From: a virus
Strand: one strand, 5' to 3'
Length of the DNA stretch: 31,080 bases
IMG/VR virus record: IMGVR_UViG_3300033153_016016
Location: 1 to 31,080 of that record
The translations under genes were made by a program, and so were the position numbers. Every line of letters begins with the position of its first letter. The stretch's first letter is position 1. The notes under the pieces are model-generated. The model was not told the origin of the DNA, did no database searches, and saw only the letters and a list, made by a program, of their open reading frames with translations. Of the stretch, positions 4,813 to 10,148 are shown one piece after another.

Positions 4813-5176
4813 ATAAGAGTGTAGCACGCCGTAGCGTGCGCATGTGTTCAGGACGACCTAATGCTATTGTGTGGCACGCGTTTCCAATTCGATGTAGCTT
4901 ATAGGAGCGGAGCGAGTGCTCTTTGCAGGAGGGCGCCGAGTAGGCGCATTGTGTAGGAGCACGAAGTGGATGCGAACAATTATGTAGCATTTCGAGGACG
5001 CAGTGTAGGGCAGCATGCCGAGCCGCAGTGAGGATGGCTGCCGCATTGGTGGCCGAGGGAAGGATAAGATGATTGCGACGCAGCGCTACGATGCCCTGCC
5101 GCAGCAGGGTTGATGGAGCGCAAGGCGGTGAGGAGAGAAAGGATAAACTAATAGGTGAGGCCGCTAGGCCGAGCAT
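4813..5176. repeat. Field of short inverted repeats and AGCG/GTAG motifs
   Basis: A GC-richer stretch without a credible gene. It holds closely spaced short stems: GCACG/CGTGC (4826-4841), GAGC/GCTC (about 4905-4922), GCGCC/GGCGC (4934-4948), GGCAGC/GCTGCC (about 5010-5042), CCCTGC/GCAGGG (5094-5109) and GGCC/GGCC (5159-5170). Motifs such as GGAGCGGAGCGAG, GTGTAG and GAGGATAAG recur at 20-40 base intervals, and a relative, GAGCGAAGCGAGGATAAG, stands alone at 5639-5656. This resembles a degenerate repeat family or a structured leader of the leftward transcript. A 134-codon open frame on the minus strand here has non-protein-like composition. Confidence 0.45.
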
Positions 5177-5299
5177 GGACAGATTAAAAAACACTTTCTC
5201 TTCTCACGTCAATCATCTTAGTTGGACAGGCATATATAGATACTAACCCCAAAACACGTTTTCGAGACATTTTCAGTTTTGGGTTTAGCATATACTTGT

Positions 5300-5343
5300 C
5301 AGTAGCTGAGCAATAGCCGGGCAGTAGCTAAGCAGTAACTGAT
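5300..5343 (+). repeat. Four tandem 11-bp iterons
   Basis: Four consecutive 11-mers: CAGTAGCTGAG, CAATAGCCGGG, CAGTAGCTAAG, CAGTAACTGAT. The consensus is CARTARCYRRG. A period of 11 bp places each unit on the same DNA face, as expected for cooperative binding of an initiator or repressor. The middle 22 bases recur almost exactly at 5534-5555. Confidence 0.7.
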
Positions 5344-5376
5344 CACCACCCTAATGTCCAACGAAAGGGCTCTCAA

Positions 5377-5392
5377 GGGGCGCGAACGCCCC
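5377..5392. other. GC-rich hairpin
   Basis: GGGGCG and CGCCCC form a perfect 6-bp stem closed by CGAA. It stands 34 bases after the tandem iterons, in an otherwise gene-free region. Confidence 0.5.
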
Positions 5393-5483
5393 CCGTCAAT
5401 AAGTTATTGCACCTTGTTAATGCCGCGCTGTACCACGGTGCACTAACTTTGGCCATGCCCCTATTATACCGTTACTCACATAT

Positions 5484-5515
5484 GTACTTTGGGGGTGTGA
5501 TCACCCCAAAAGTAC
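5484..5515. other. Strong 14-bp hairpin with TGAT loop
   Basis: GTACTTTGGGGGTG (5484-5497) pairs with CACCCCAAAAGTAC (5502-5515) with a single G-T wobble and a 4-base loop. It is the most stable simple stem in the window. It lies between the first and second iteron clusters and may be a cruciform of an origin, a bidirectional terminator, or a transcript structure. Confidence 0.6.
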
Positions 5516-5534
5516 TTTACAAACGCCTCAAATG

Positions 5535-5556
5535 CAATAGCCGGGCAGTAGCTGAC
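5535..5556 (+). repeat. Second iteron cluster (two tandem 11-mers)
   Basis: CAATAGCCGGG and CAGTAGCTGAC in tandem, preceded by G as in the first cluster; 21 of 22 bases match 5310-5331. Confidence 0.65.
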
Positions 5557-5585
5557 CATCAAAAACGAATCGCCAACCCGGGCAA

Positions 5586-5719
5586 CAGTAGCCGCAGTTA
5601 TTGCACTACGGTGCGCTAACTAGCTACTAGACTTGCCCGAGCGAAGCGAGGATAAGGTAATGTACAGTTACTGGTGATCGGATATTGCAACAGTTACTGT
5701 TACTTAATGCAATAACTGC
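5586..5719. repeat. Third iteron cluster, mostly inverted copies
   Basis: CAGTAGCCG (5586-5594) is followed by GCAGTTATTGC (5594-5604), CAGTTACTG (5665-5673), CAGTTACTG within AACAGTTACTGTT (5689-5701) and GCAATAACTGC (5709-5719). GCAGTTATTGC and GCAATAACTGC are perfect 11-bp inverted copies of each other. The two CAGTTACTG copies are 26 bases apart. This cluster leads into the rightward TATA promoter. Confidence 0.6.
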
Positions 5720-5730
5720 GCGCCCGCGTT

Positions 5731-5805
5731 CGAAGTGGGCTACTTCGCAGAAAAGTATAAATAAGAGGAACGATATAGTCTATTTAGCACAAGTACTAAA
5801 TAGAC
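5731..5805 (+). promoter_or_regulatory. Rightward TATA promoter with two flanking dyads
   Basis: AAAAG followed by TATAAATA (5756-5763) is a strong archaeal-type TATA box with a purine-rich BRE-like flank; no bacterial -35 is seen. A perfect dyad CGAAGT/ACTTCG (5731-5747) lies just upstream. A perfect 10-bp dyad GTCTATTTAG/CTAAATAGAC (5778-5805, 8-base loop) covers the expected start of transcription. This arrangement suits an operator that blocks initiation or a hairpin at the 5-prime end of the transcript. GAGGAACGA (5765-5773) between TATA and dyad recurs at two other sites. Confidence 0.65.
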
Positions 5806-5822
5806 ATTTTGGAGGGTTTGAA

Positions 5823-6377
5823 ATGAATGAAGTAACATTAGTAGTTGGCCGCGATAGCGGCCCAGATGGAGAAGCAGTGCCCGGATACTATGCCATGATC
5901 GCGAACGGCGATAGCGTTTTTGCGGGTGCAACAGTTGAAGAGGCCATAAGTGACCTGTTTGGATCACTCTACCCGGCAGTGACACGTCATACTGGACGCC
6001 TTAAGAAGAACTGGCCGCCATCATCCATCGAAGATGGAAGTATTATGAATTTTTATCACCCAAGATGGGACGAGTTCGTGGAGCGACTAGATGGTCCGGA
6101 GGGATGTAACTTTCGAAAGGATGACGACGGAGAGATACACTGGGACTGCACGGCAAAGAAAGATCGAGGCCACGCCATAAAAATAATGAAAGACATGGGC
6201 GTAAAGGACATCGAGGGATCATTACTGTTCTTCAACGAGAATGGTGGCTTTTGCGACTGCGAGATTTTGTTCAATGTAAATGTTCCAGCTAAGAGGGAGG
6301 CCGCGGAGCGACCGACACTCGTCGAAGAGGCTAGTTCAAAGTCGGACGGCGCTGGATCAGAAGGTAAACTAAACTAA
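5823..6377 (+). CDS. DUF2695-like protein (184 aa)
   Basis: First rightward gene. ATG 5823 follows GGAGG by 7 bases. Residues 1-60 (M-N-E-V-T-L-V-V-G-R..., Y-Y-A-M-I-A-N-G-D-S-V-F-A-G-A-T-V-E-E-A-I) resemble a HicB-like beta-alpha module. Residues 75-160 resemble the DUF2695 type seen in archaea and bacteria: L-D-G-P-E-G-C-N-F-R, I-H-W-D-C, A-I-K-I-M-K-D-M-G, and G-G-F-C-D-C-E-I-L-F-N-V. The conserved Cys residues could bind metal. The last 25 residues are a Ser/Glu-rich tail. The biochemical role is not known. Expression is directly under the promoter and dyad at 5756-5805, so it may be a very early protein. Confidence 0.7.
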   Translation: MNEVTLVVGRDSGPDGEAVPGYYAMIANGDSVFAGATVEEAISDLFGSLYPAVTRHTGRLKKNWPPSSIEDGSIMNFYHPRWDEFVERLDGPEGCNFRKDDDGEIHWDCTAKKDRGHAIKIMKDMGVKDIEGSLLFFNENGGFCDCEILFNVNVPAKREAAERPTLVEEASSKSDGAGSEGKLN

Positions 6378-6390
6378 GGAGGATAAGAAC

Positions 6391-6510
6391 ATGGAAACTT
6401 TAAAGATGTATAGAAAACCAGAAAATGTGGGCTGGCTAGGATGGATCGAAAACAGTTGGGGACAAGCTATGGCGTATGTTAAGCTGGACGGAACGATCGT
6501 GCGTGGGTAG
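6391..6510 (+). CDS. Small Trp-rich protein (39 aa)
   Basis: A 39-residue reading frame (METLKMYRKPENVGWLGWIE, then NSWGQAMAYVKLDGTIVRG) with a strong GGAGG ribosome binding site 9 bases before the ATG. The G-W-L-G-W-I-E, then A-M-A-Y-V-K-L-D-G-T-I-V pattern suggests a small beta sheet. No family recognised. It lies between the DUF2695-like gene and a coiled-coil gene in the same transcript. Confidence 0.6.
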   Translation: METLKMYRKPENVGWLGWIENSWGQAMAYVKLDGTIVRG

Positions 6511-6520
6511 GCGTCAGATC

Positions 6521-6724
6521 ATGAAACAACCCAGCGAAACTTCTGTAGGGGTGGCCGCGGCGGCCGAAGAACAGCCCGAACTTGACATGCGCGAAGAGTT
6601 GGTGCGGCACGCCGATCAGATTTTAGAGTTGATGGGGCGCATTGAGGCGCTCGAAAAGGAGATCCATAAGGACACATCGACTATTTGGATGGAAAACCAG
6701 GTGGAGGTGGCGCCCGATGAGTGA
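6521..6724 (+). CDS. Small coiled-coil protein (67 aa)
   Basis: Starts MKQPSETSVGVAAAAEEQ at 6521 with a weak ribosome binding site. Residues 20-50 form a leucine-rich heptad-like helix (LVRHADQILELMGRIEALEKEIHK), a probable coiled-coil. The stop overlaps the next start by 8 bases, showing translational coupling. Probably an oligomerising accessory protein; function unknown. Confidence 0.55.
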   Translation: MKQPSETSVGVAAAAEEQPELDMREELVRHADQILELMGRIEALEKEIHKDTSTIWMENQVEVAPDE

Positions 6725-6932
6725 GTGGCGATATGAGTGTCCGAATTGCGGGGGCAAGTTCTATGAGTGGGCCCCAAAGAAGGGGACGATGGGGTGGGCA
6801 TGTCCGTTTTGTGGGATTGATATGTTCAGCCATGACCCGAACAAGGAAATCAAGAAGATAGACGCCAAACCGGCATCTCCAAACGGAACAATGCCGAGAG
6901 CAGGTTCAAAGGGGGCACGGAAGCGTGTCTGA
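6717..6932 (+). CDS. Zinc-ribbon protein (71 aa)
   Basis: Reads M-S-E-W-R-Y-E-C-P-N-C-G-G-K-F, then G-W-A-C-P-F-C-G-I-D-M, placing C-P-N-C near residues 8-11 and C-P-F-C near 30-33, a textbook zinc ribbon. A basic tail (KEIKKIDAKPA, then RAGSKGARKRV) follows, suited to nucleic-acid contact. ATG overlaps the end of the coiled-coil gene and its own end overlaps the next gene, so the three are coupled. Similar short zinc ribbons in phages are often of unknown role. Confidence 0.7.
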   Translation: MSEWRYECPNCGGKFYEWAPKKGTMGWACPFCGIDMFSHDPNKEIKKIDAKPASPNGTMPRAGSKGARKRV

Positions 6933-7095
6933 TATAATCACACTGTCTGCCGATAAGAAGTACGTGGTGATCGTTGATAAAGAGGTGCCGCTCGCGACGC
7001 GGGAGGCCATTACGGAAATGTTCAGCAATCATCAGCGAGGTAACATTTCAATAATTCCAGAAACTTTGATCAAAGAAATATTGGAGGTTGAATAA
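6925..7095 (+). CDS. Small alpha/beta protein, GTG start (56 aa)
   Basis: Starts at GTG 6925, overlapping the previous stop by 8 bases. It reads (M)SDIITLSADKKYVVIVD, continues through V-P-L-A-T-R-E-A-I-T-E-M-F to G-N-I-S-I-I-P, and ends in an amphipathic helix LIKEILEVE. The strand-helix-strand order and V-V-I-V-D suggest a small alpha/beta fold. No family recognised. The next gene starts directly after its stop (TAAATG), and its C-terminus encodes that gene's GGAGG ribosome binding site. Confidence 0.6.
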   Translation: MSDIITLSADKKYVVIVDKEVPLATREAITEMFSNHQRGNISIIPETLIKEILEVE

Positions 7096-7302
7096 ATGGA
7101 AAAGGTAAAAGAAGGCGAGGAGCTCGTGGCCATCACGCATAAATTGTTTGTGGTGGCAGACAAGTACAAGATCGATTTCGACGAATTGAAAGAAATCATT
7201 TACTGGGCGTCATTGCTTCAATCGAGGGCCGATCCAGCATATCAAGAGGCGTTGGTCCGAGCGAACGGGAGGGACAACAATGCACGACCAATGTCAATGT
7301 GA
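7096..7302 (+). CDS. Small helical protein (68 aa)
   Basis: ATG 7096 follows GGAGG by 9 bases. The protein is mostly helical (MEKVKEGEELVAITHKLFV, then FDELKEIIYWASLLQSRA) with no Cys or membrane segment, and a basic/Asn-rich tail. No family recognised. It overlaps the next gene by 23 bases. Confidence 0.55.
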   Translation: MEKVKEGEELVAITHKLFVVADKYKIDFDELKEIIYWASLLQSRADPAYQEALVRANGRDNNARPMSM

Positions 7303-7753
7303 AGAGTGTAAGGCGGCGCGGAAGTGTCTCCATATCGTATGCAACTGTCAAAAATGTGAGGACTTTCGGAAGGAGCACCCGAAGTGGCGGCCGCGCGAAG
7401 AGATTGCTAAGAAACCTATGGAACATGCGGGGACCACTGAAAGATTCTTAGAGCACATACTCGAAGTTATGCTCGACACCCGCGACATGATGCGGACACA
7501 AGATGCCCGGCTGAGCGACATACGAGACGCCCTTATTGAAATGGGCAAGCCAGCGATGCCTTGGACCCCATGGTACCCGCCGCTCGATACAGGAACCTGG
7601 CCAGACACCGGCCCAACAAACCCAACATGGAAATATGAGACGATTTGTGGGACGTCTTCTGGTTTCAATTGCCCAATATGTCACACTGTGAATCCAACCA
7701 CCGCAACAAAATGTTACGGGTGTGGCGCCTCGTTCACGGATTCACTTCTATGA
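7280..7753 (+). CDS. Protein with N-terminal Cys cluster and C-terminal zinc ribbon (157 aa)
   Basis: GGAGGGACAACA precedes ATG 7280. The first 30 residues hold a dense Cys set: C-Q-C-E-E-C, C-L-H-I-V-C-N-C-Q-K-C. Residues 55-95 are a helical, probably coiled-coil, segment (RFLEHILEVMLDTRDMM). A Pro/Trp/Gly-rich linker (about 95-120) follows, and the C-terminus is a zinc ribbon with C-P-I-C and C-Y-G-C-G. Metal-binding modules at both ends of a coiled-coil suggest a bridging or adaptor protein. No family recognised. The stop overlaps the next start in an ATGA junction. Confidence 0.65.
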   Translation: MHDQCQCEECKAARKCLHIVCNCQKCEDFRKEHPKWRPREEIAKKPMEHAGTTERFLEHILEVMLDTRDMMRTQDARLSDIRDALIEMGKPAMPWTPWYPPLDTGTWPDTGPTNPTWKYETICGTSSGFNCPICHTVNPTTATKCYGCGASFTDSLL

Positions 7754-7905
7754 CCGGGGCAGCATTTACTGTCCTACTTGTCGCGTTTCTGGTCGCATGG
7801 TATCTGTTGAGCTGCGCGGTGCGACACATATTGGCCGACAACTACGACATGGAAGCGGAACTCGACAAAATCGAAATGGAAGTCCTAATCGAAAACTATA
7901 AATAG
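7750..7905 (+). CDS. Single-pass membrane protein (51 aa)
   Basis: Coupled by ATGA to the preceding gene. Residues 4-22 (AAFTVLLVAFLVAWYLLSC) form one hydrophobic membrane helix, followed by an acidic amphipathic helix (MEAELDKIEMEVLIENYK). The layout is typical of small phage membrane or accessory proteins. First of three successive membrane-linked genes (with 7934 and 8194), so they may act together at the cell membrane. Role unknown. Confidence 0.65.
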   Translation: MTGAAFTVLLVAFLVAWYLLSCAVRHILADNYDMEAELDKIEMEVLIENYK

Positions 7906-7933
7906 CACAACTAACTATTAATAGGTGGATAAT

Positions 7934-8197
7934 ATGACGGCGAAATTCCAAATGGACAAATTTTTGCACTACACGGTCGTCTTCGCAATAACGTTCTTCG
8001 GATCGATATTGCTCGGGCCAGCCATAGCCATCCTGTCAGCACTCGCCATTGCTGTCGGCAAAGAGCTCTATGACGAATTCTTCTACCGATACTTCGGCGA
8101 AGGATCCGGCTGGTCCTGGGGCGACCTTATTGCAGACGCATCTGGGCTCGTGGCGGGCCTCCTGTCGTTCGCCGCCCTATGGTGGTACCTTGCATGA
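7934..8197 (+). CDS. VanZ/YfiM-like membrane protein (87 aa)
   Basis: ATG 7934 follows GGTGG by 5-6 bases; the GTG at 7925 lies inside that site. The protein has D-K-F-L-H-Y (about 8-13), two membrane helices (about 14-46), G-K-E-L-Y-D-E-F (about 42-50), a glycine-rich loop with G-S-G-W-S-W-G-D-L-I-A-D-A-S-G, and a last membrane helix ending in LSFAALWWYLA. D-K-x-x-H plus K-E-x-x-D-E plus D-x-x-A-D-x-x-G is the pattern of YfiM/DUF2279 and VanZ-like proteins. Their biochemistry is not well settled. It is coupled by ATGA to the nuclease gene, so cooperation with that membrane-anchored enzyme is plausible. Confidence 0.65.
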   Translation: MTAKFQMDKFLHYTVVFAITFFGSILLGPAIAILSALAIAVGKELYDEFFYRYFGEGSGWSWGDLIADASGLVAGLLSFAALWWYLA

Positions 8198-8697
8198 TCG
8201 AAGTGGCCCTCGGGGCGGCACTATTTGGACTTGCAATATACACTATCTGGTCACATAGGCGGAACACGGTTAATGTGCAGTTACTGTCAGATAATGCACG
8301 GCTACTGGCGGATAATGCACAGCTACTGGAAGAGTACAGGCAACTCTTTAATGCTTCGCAGCTAGAAGTGCGCAGAATGATTGGTGAGAGGGGCGAAGAA
8401 GAAAAGAAAATTCGAGCCGACGCTGCCAAAAGATCGAGGTCATCGATCAAAGGCAAAGTCGGTGAAACTTGGGCACCCTTCCTACACGACTTCCCATATA
8501 ATAGCGAGGACTGTCATTTTCTGGGACAGCCAGTCGATTATCTAATTTTTGATTGGGGGCCCGAAAAGGAACTGAAGCAGATTGTATTGCTTGAGATCAA
8601 GACTGGGACCGCAACGTTGAGTACACGTCAGAGGCGCGTTAGAGACGCCATCAAGGATGGTAAGGTGATATGGGATGAGTACAGAATTGATGGGTAG
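8194..8697 (+). CDS. Membrane-anchored nuclease related to archaeal Holliday junction resolvases (COG4741-like, 167 aa)
   Basis: Residues 3-20 form one membrane helix, 28-80 a coiled-coil, and 84-162 a PD-(D/E)xK nuclease domain. The nuclease part reads G-K-V-G-E-T-W-A-P-F, F-P-Y-N-S-E-D, G-Q-P-V-D-Y-L-I-F-D, V-L-L-E-I-K-T-G, and L-S-T-R-Q-R-R-V-R-D-A-I. Likely catalytic residues are E91, D115, E134 and K136. This matches the group described as predicted endonucleases distantly related to archaeal Holliday junction resolvases. It would cut DNA, probably branched, at the membrane. It is coupled by ATGA to the VanZ-like gene. The coiled-coil codons contain three CAGYTACTG-like sites at 21-base spacing. 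Confidence 0.8.
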   Translation: MIEVALGAALFGLAIYTIWSHRRNTVNVQLLSDNARLLADNAQLLEEYRQLFNASQLEVRRMIGERGEEEKKIRADAAKRSRSSIKGKVGETWAPFLHDFPYNSEDCHFLGQPVDYLIFDWGPEKELKQIVLLEIKTGTATLSTRQRRVRDAIKDGKVIWDEYRIDG

Positions 8698-8851
8698 ATA
8701 TCAACTTATATTTGATGACAAAACGAGAACTATAAATCTGCTCGATTTTGACGGTGCTCTAGAAGCTATAGCCGGACAACGCGTTGGTGGTGTAACATAC
8801 GAATGGCTAGTAAAACGGATACTTGAAAACCGATTCATAAAGGAGTTGTAA
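8675..8851 (+). CDS. Small protein (58 aa)
   Basis: ATG 8675 lies inside the 3-prime end of the nuclease gene and is preceded by AAGGTGA at good spacing, so the overlap looks real. The protein begins MSTELMGRYQLIFDDKTRTI and contains G-A-L-E-A-I-A-G-Q-R-V-G-G-V-T-Y-E-W-L-V-K-R-I-L, a mixed strand-helix pattern. No family recognised. It ends with an AAAGGAG site that points to a start at 8854. Confidence 0.55.
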   Translation: MSTELMGRYQLIFDDKTRTINLLDFDGALEAIAGQRVGGVTYEWLVKRILENRFIKEL

Positions 8852-8940
8852 ACTATGCCTTGGAATTCAATATCACACGGGGGCAATTCGAAAGATTCTA
8901 TGAGATAGAGAATAATAGGTGGGTAAAAAGGAGTGAAAAA

Positions 8941-9540
8941 ATGACAGAATTGGAATGTGAATGTATTAAATGTGGAAACAAGATGACAACGGGTCAACAT
9001 TGTATGGATGTATCATGCCCAAAATGCGGTGGGAGTATGCGCAGAGTAGACAGGCCCGGGAGAGGAGTTGGACCAGCATACACGTCTGAGCATGACGAAG
9101 CGATATTGACTATGGAACAAGAGTCCACAAATCAAATGAAAGAGATATACGACGAGTTGCGGGTGCACGGGGCACATAACCCGACGAAGGCGCCAGAGGG
9201 CCGCCCGTGGGACGGGAGTGGTGCACGCAAGAGGCTTGCGAAATGGGCGTCATCCGATGGATCGGGTGACAAGGACAAGATGAGCTGGACGAAGTACTTT
9301 AATGGATTTGTTTATGTCGATTCAGAGAACACAGAGAGTTTTGGATCGTACAAACTACCCCATCATGATATCGTTGCTGGAAACTTTGCAACAGTCTGGA
9401 CGGGCGTTGCTGCAGCCATGGGTGCACTCTTAGGTGCGCGTGGCGGGGTGCACGTGCCAGAGTCTGAGAAGAAGAGCGCCTATAACCATCTGGCCAACCA
9501 CTACAGGCAGTTTAAACGTGATGTGCCAGAGTACCGGTAA
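8941..9540 (+). CDS. Zinc ribbon fused to phage WASSDGSGDKDK domain (199 aa)
   Basis: ATG 8941 is preceded by AAGGAGTGA. Residues 1-36 are a zinc ribbon (C-x-C-I-K-C-G, C-x(4)-C-P-K-C-G-G). Residues 90-199 match a domain that I recall from many phages, either alone or beside structural genes: P-W-D-G-S-G-A-R-K-R-L-A-K-W-A-S-S, S-W-T-K-Y-F-N-G-F-V-Y-V-D, Y-K-L-P-H-H-D, A-A-A-M-G-A-L-L-G-A-R-G-G-V, and a C-terminal Y-N-H-L-A-N-H-Y-R-Q-F. Its function is not established. The frame stays open upstream to a TTG at 8860 with protein-like sequence (EFNITRGQFERFYEIENNRW), so an extended form or a frameshift at 8854-8860 is possible. Confidence 0.7.
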   Translation: MTELECECIKCGNKMTTGQHCMDVSCPKCGGSMRRVDRPGRGVGPAYTSEHDEAILTMEQESTNQMKEIYDELRVHGAHNPTKAPEGRPWDGSGARKRLAKWASSDGSGDKDKMSWTKYFNGFVYVDSENTESFGSYKLPHHDIVAGNFATVWTGVAAAMGALLGARGGVHVPESEKKSAYNHLANHYRQFKRDVPEYR

Positions 9541-9541
9541 G

Positions 9542-9588
9542 TATTTATATGAGGAACGAGTATATTATATGTACCCCTTTGGGATACA
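9542..9588 (+). promoter_or_regulatory. Second rightward promoter with downstream dyad
   Basis: GTATTTATAT (9541-9550) is a TATA-like box directly after the stop at 9540. GAGGAACGA follows at 9551-9559, as at the 5.76 kb promoter, and an imperfect dyad TGTACCCC/GGGATACA (9570-9588, 7 of 8 paired) lies near the expected start of transcription. Layout and GAGGAACGA motif repeat those of the first promoter, which suggests common control. Confidence 0.5.
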
Positions 9589-9600
9589 GGAGTGATAAGA

Positions 9601-9771
9601 ATGGTTACTAAACAGGAATTGATAGCTGCACAAGGAAAGCGTGCGCGGAAGGAAGAGCCAAAGAAGAAGAAAGCGACGAAGAAGAAAGGAAAGTCCAAGA
9701 AAAAGGCCGAAGTGAAGACTGAAGAAAAGGCCGAGGACGAAAAAGAGAGCGCCTTTGAACCCGAGGAATAG
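9601..9771 (+). CDS. Lys/Glu-rich tail protein (56 aa)
   Basis: ATG 9601 follows GGAGTGA by 5 bases. The N-terminus (MVTKQELIAAQGKRARKEEP) is helical, followed by alternating Lys blocks (KKKKATKKKGKSKKK) and a Glu-rich tail. This is low-complexity, likely disordered, and suited to DNA or acidic-partner binding. Histone-tail-like viral proteins of this kind can condense DNA, but I have no evidence beyond composition. Directly under the promoter at 9542. Confidence 0.55.
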   Translation: MVTKQELIAAQGKRARKEEPKKKKATKKKGKSKKKAEVKTEEKAEDEKESAFEPEE

Positions 9772-9773
9772 AC

Positions 9774-10025
9774 ATGGCCGAGGAGCCCGAGAGAAAGGTT
9801 CTCGACCCAAAGAAGGTCGAGCAGACTGCCCACAACATGGTGACGATCCTTTACGAGGGATTTGTTTCTGTGACCAAGCTAATGGCACAGCTAAAGGAAG
9901 AGAACGAAGGTCTGCGGACTGAGAAAGTGCGCCTACAGGGCCGCGTTGATGGGCTCCTAGATAAATTTCTAAACGGTGATGAAAACGGTACGAAGAATGA
10001 GAGCACAGATCCCGATTCAGCTTGA
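9774..10025 (+). CDS. Coiled-coil protein (83 aa)
   Basis: ATG 9774 stands 3 bases after the previous stop, with GAGG upstream. Residues 15-66 form a long helix with heptads (VSVTKLMAQLKEENEGLRTE, then KVRLQGRVDGLLDKFL), a clear coiled-coil. The last 16 residues are Asn/Asp/Ser-rich. Probably an oligomerising accessory protein; no family recognised. Its 3-prime end overlaps the next small gene by 29 bases. Confidence 0.6.
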   Translation: MAEEPERKVLDPKKVEQTAHNMVTILYEGFVSVTKLMAQLKEENEGLRTEKVRLQGRVDGLLDKFLNGDENGTKNESTDPDSA

Positions 10026-10128
10026 TCGGGAAGATGTAGTCAACCTAATGCAGGGGAACGCTATCCAATACACGATGGGTAAGATTGACGTGTTGATTAG
10101 CCTCGCCGAGAGCTATTTTAACAGATAA
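9997..10128 (+). CDS. Small protein (43 aa)
   Basis: Reading frame MRAQIPIQLDREDVVNLMQG followed by a helix ending KIDVLISLAESYFNR. It overlaps the coiled-coil gene by 29 bases. A weak GGTACGAAGA lies upstream. Two amphipathic helices are likely; no family recognised. The TAA lies in the AT-rich stretch before the next gene. Support is moderate because of the short length. Confidence 0.45.
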   Translation: MRAQIPIQLDREDVVNLMQGNAIQYTMGKIDVLISLAESYFNR

Positions 10129-10148
10129 ATATATATGGGAGGAACGAT

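Larger units (their letters stand above)
5195..5755. other. Candidate replication origin / control region
   Basis: About 560 bases without a gene, at the point where leftward and rightward transcription diverge. It contains AT-rich sequence with a TATA-like CATATATAG (5230-5238; possible leftward promoter on the minus strand), an imperfect long inverted repeat AACCCCAAAAC/GTTTTGGGTT (5245-5285), an 8-bp inverted pair GTTGGACA/TGTCCAAC (5221-5228 and 5355-5362), tandem 11-bp iterons, two strong hairpins, and many CAGTTACTG/CAGTAACTG sites. Iterons beside AT-rich DNA at a divergence point are known from replication origins. No initiator gene is recognised, so this remains inference. Confidence 0.45.

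Noticed and set aside
4790-5194. A 134-codon open frame on the minus strand, ending in an ATGA overlap with the first leftward gene
   Set aside because: The overlap is tempting, but composition (His, Cys, Ser, Leu, Arg rich) is not protein-like, no ribosome binding site is present, and the DNA is a field of short inverted repeats.
5300-5719. CRISPR array in the repeat-rich region
   Set aside because: Repeats are 11-mers directly adjoining or irregularly spaced and in both orientations, with no spacers of regular length and no cas genes.
10127-10148. TATA promoter directly before the gene at 10149
   Set aside because: ATAAATATATAT ends only about 10 bases before the ribosome binding site, too close for a start about 25 bases downstream of TATA, so it was not listed as a promoter.
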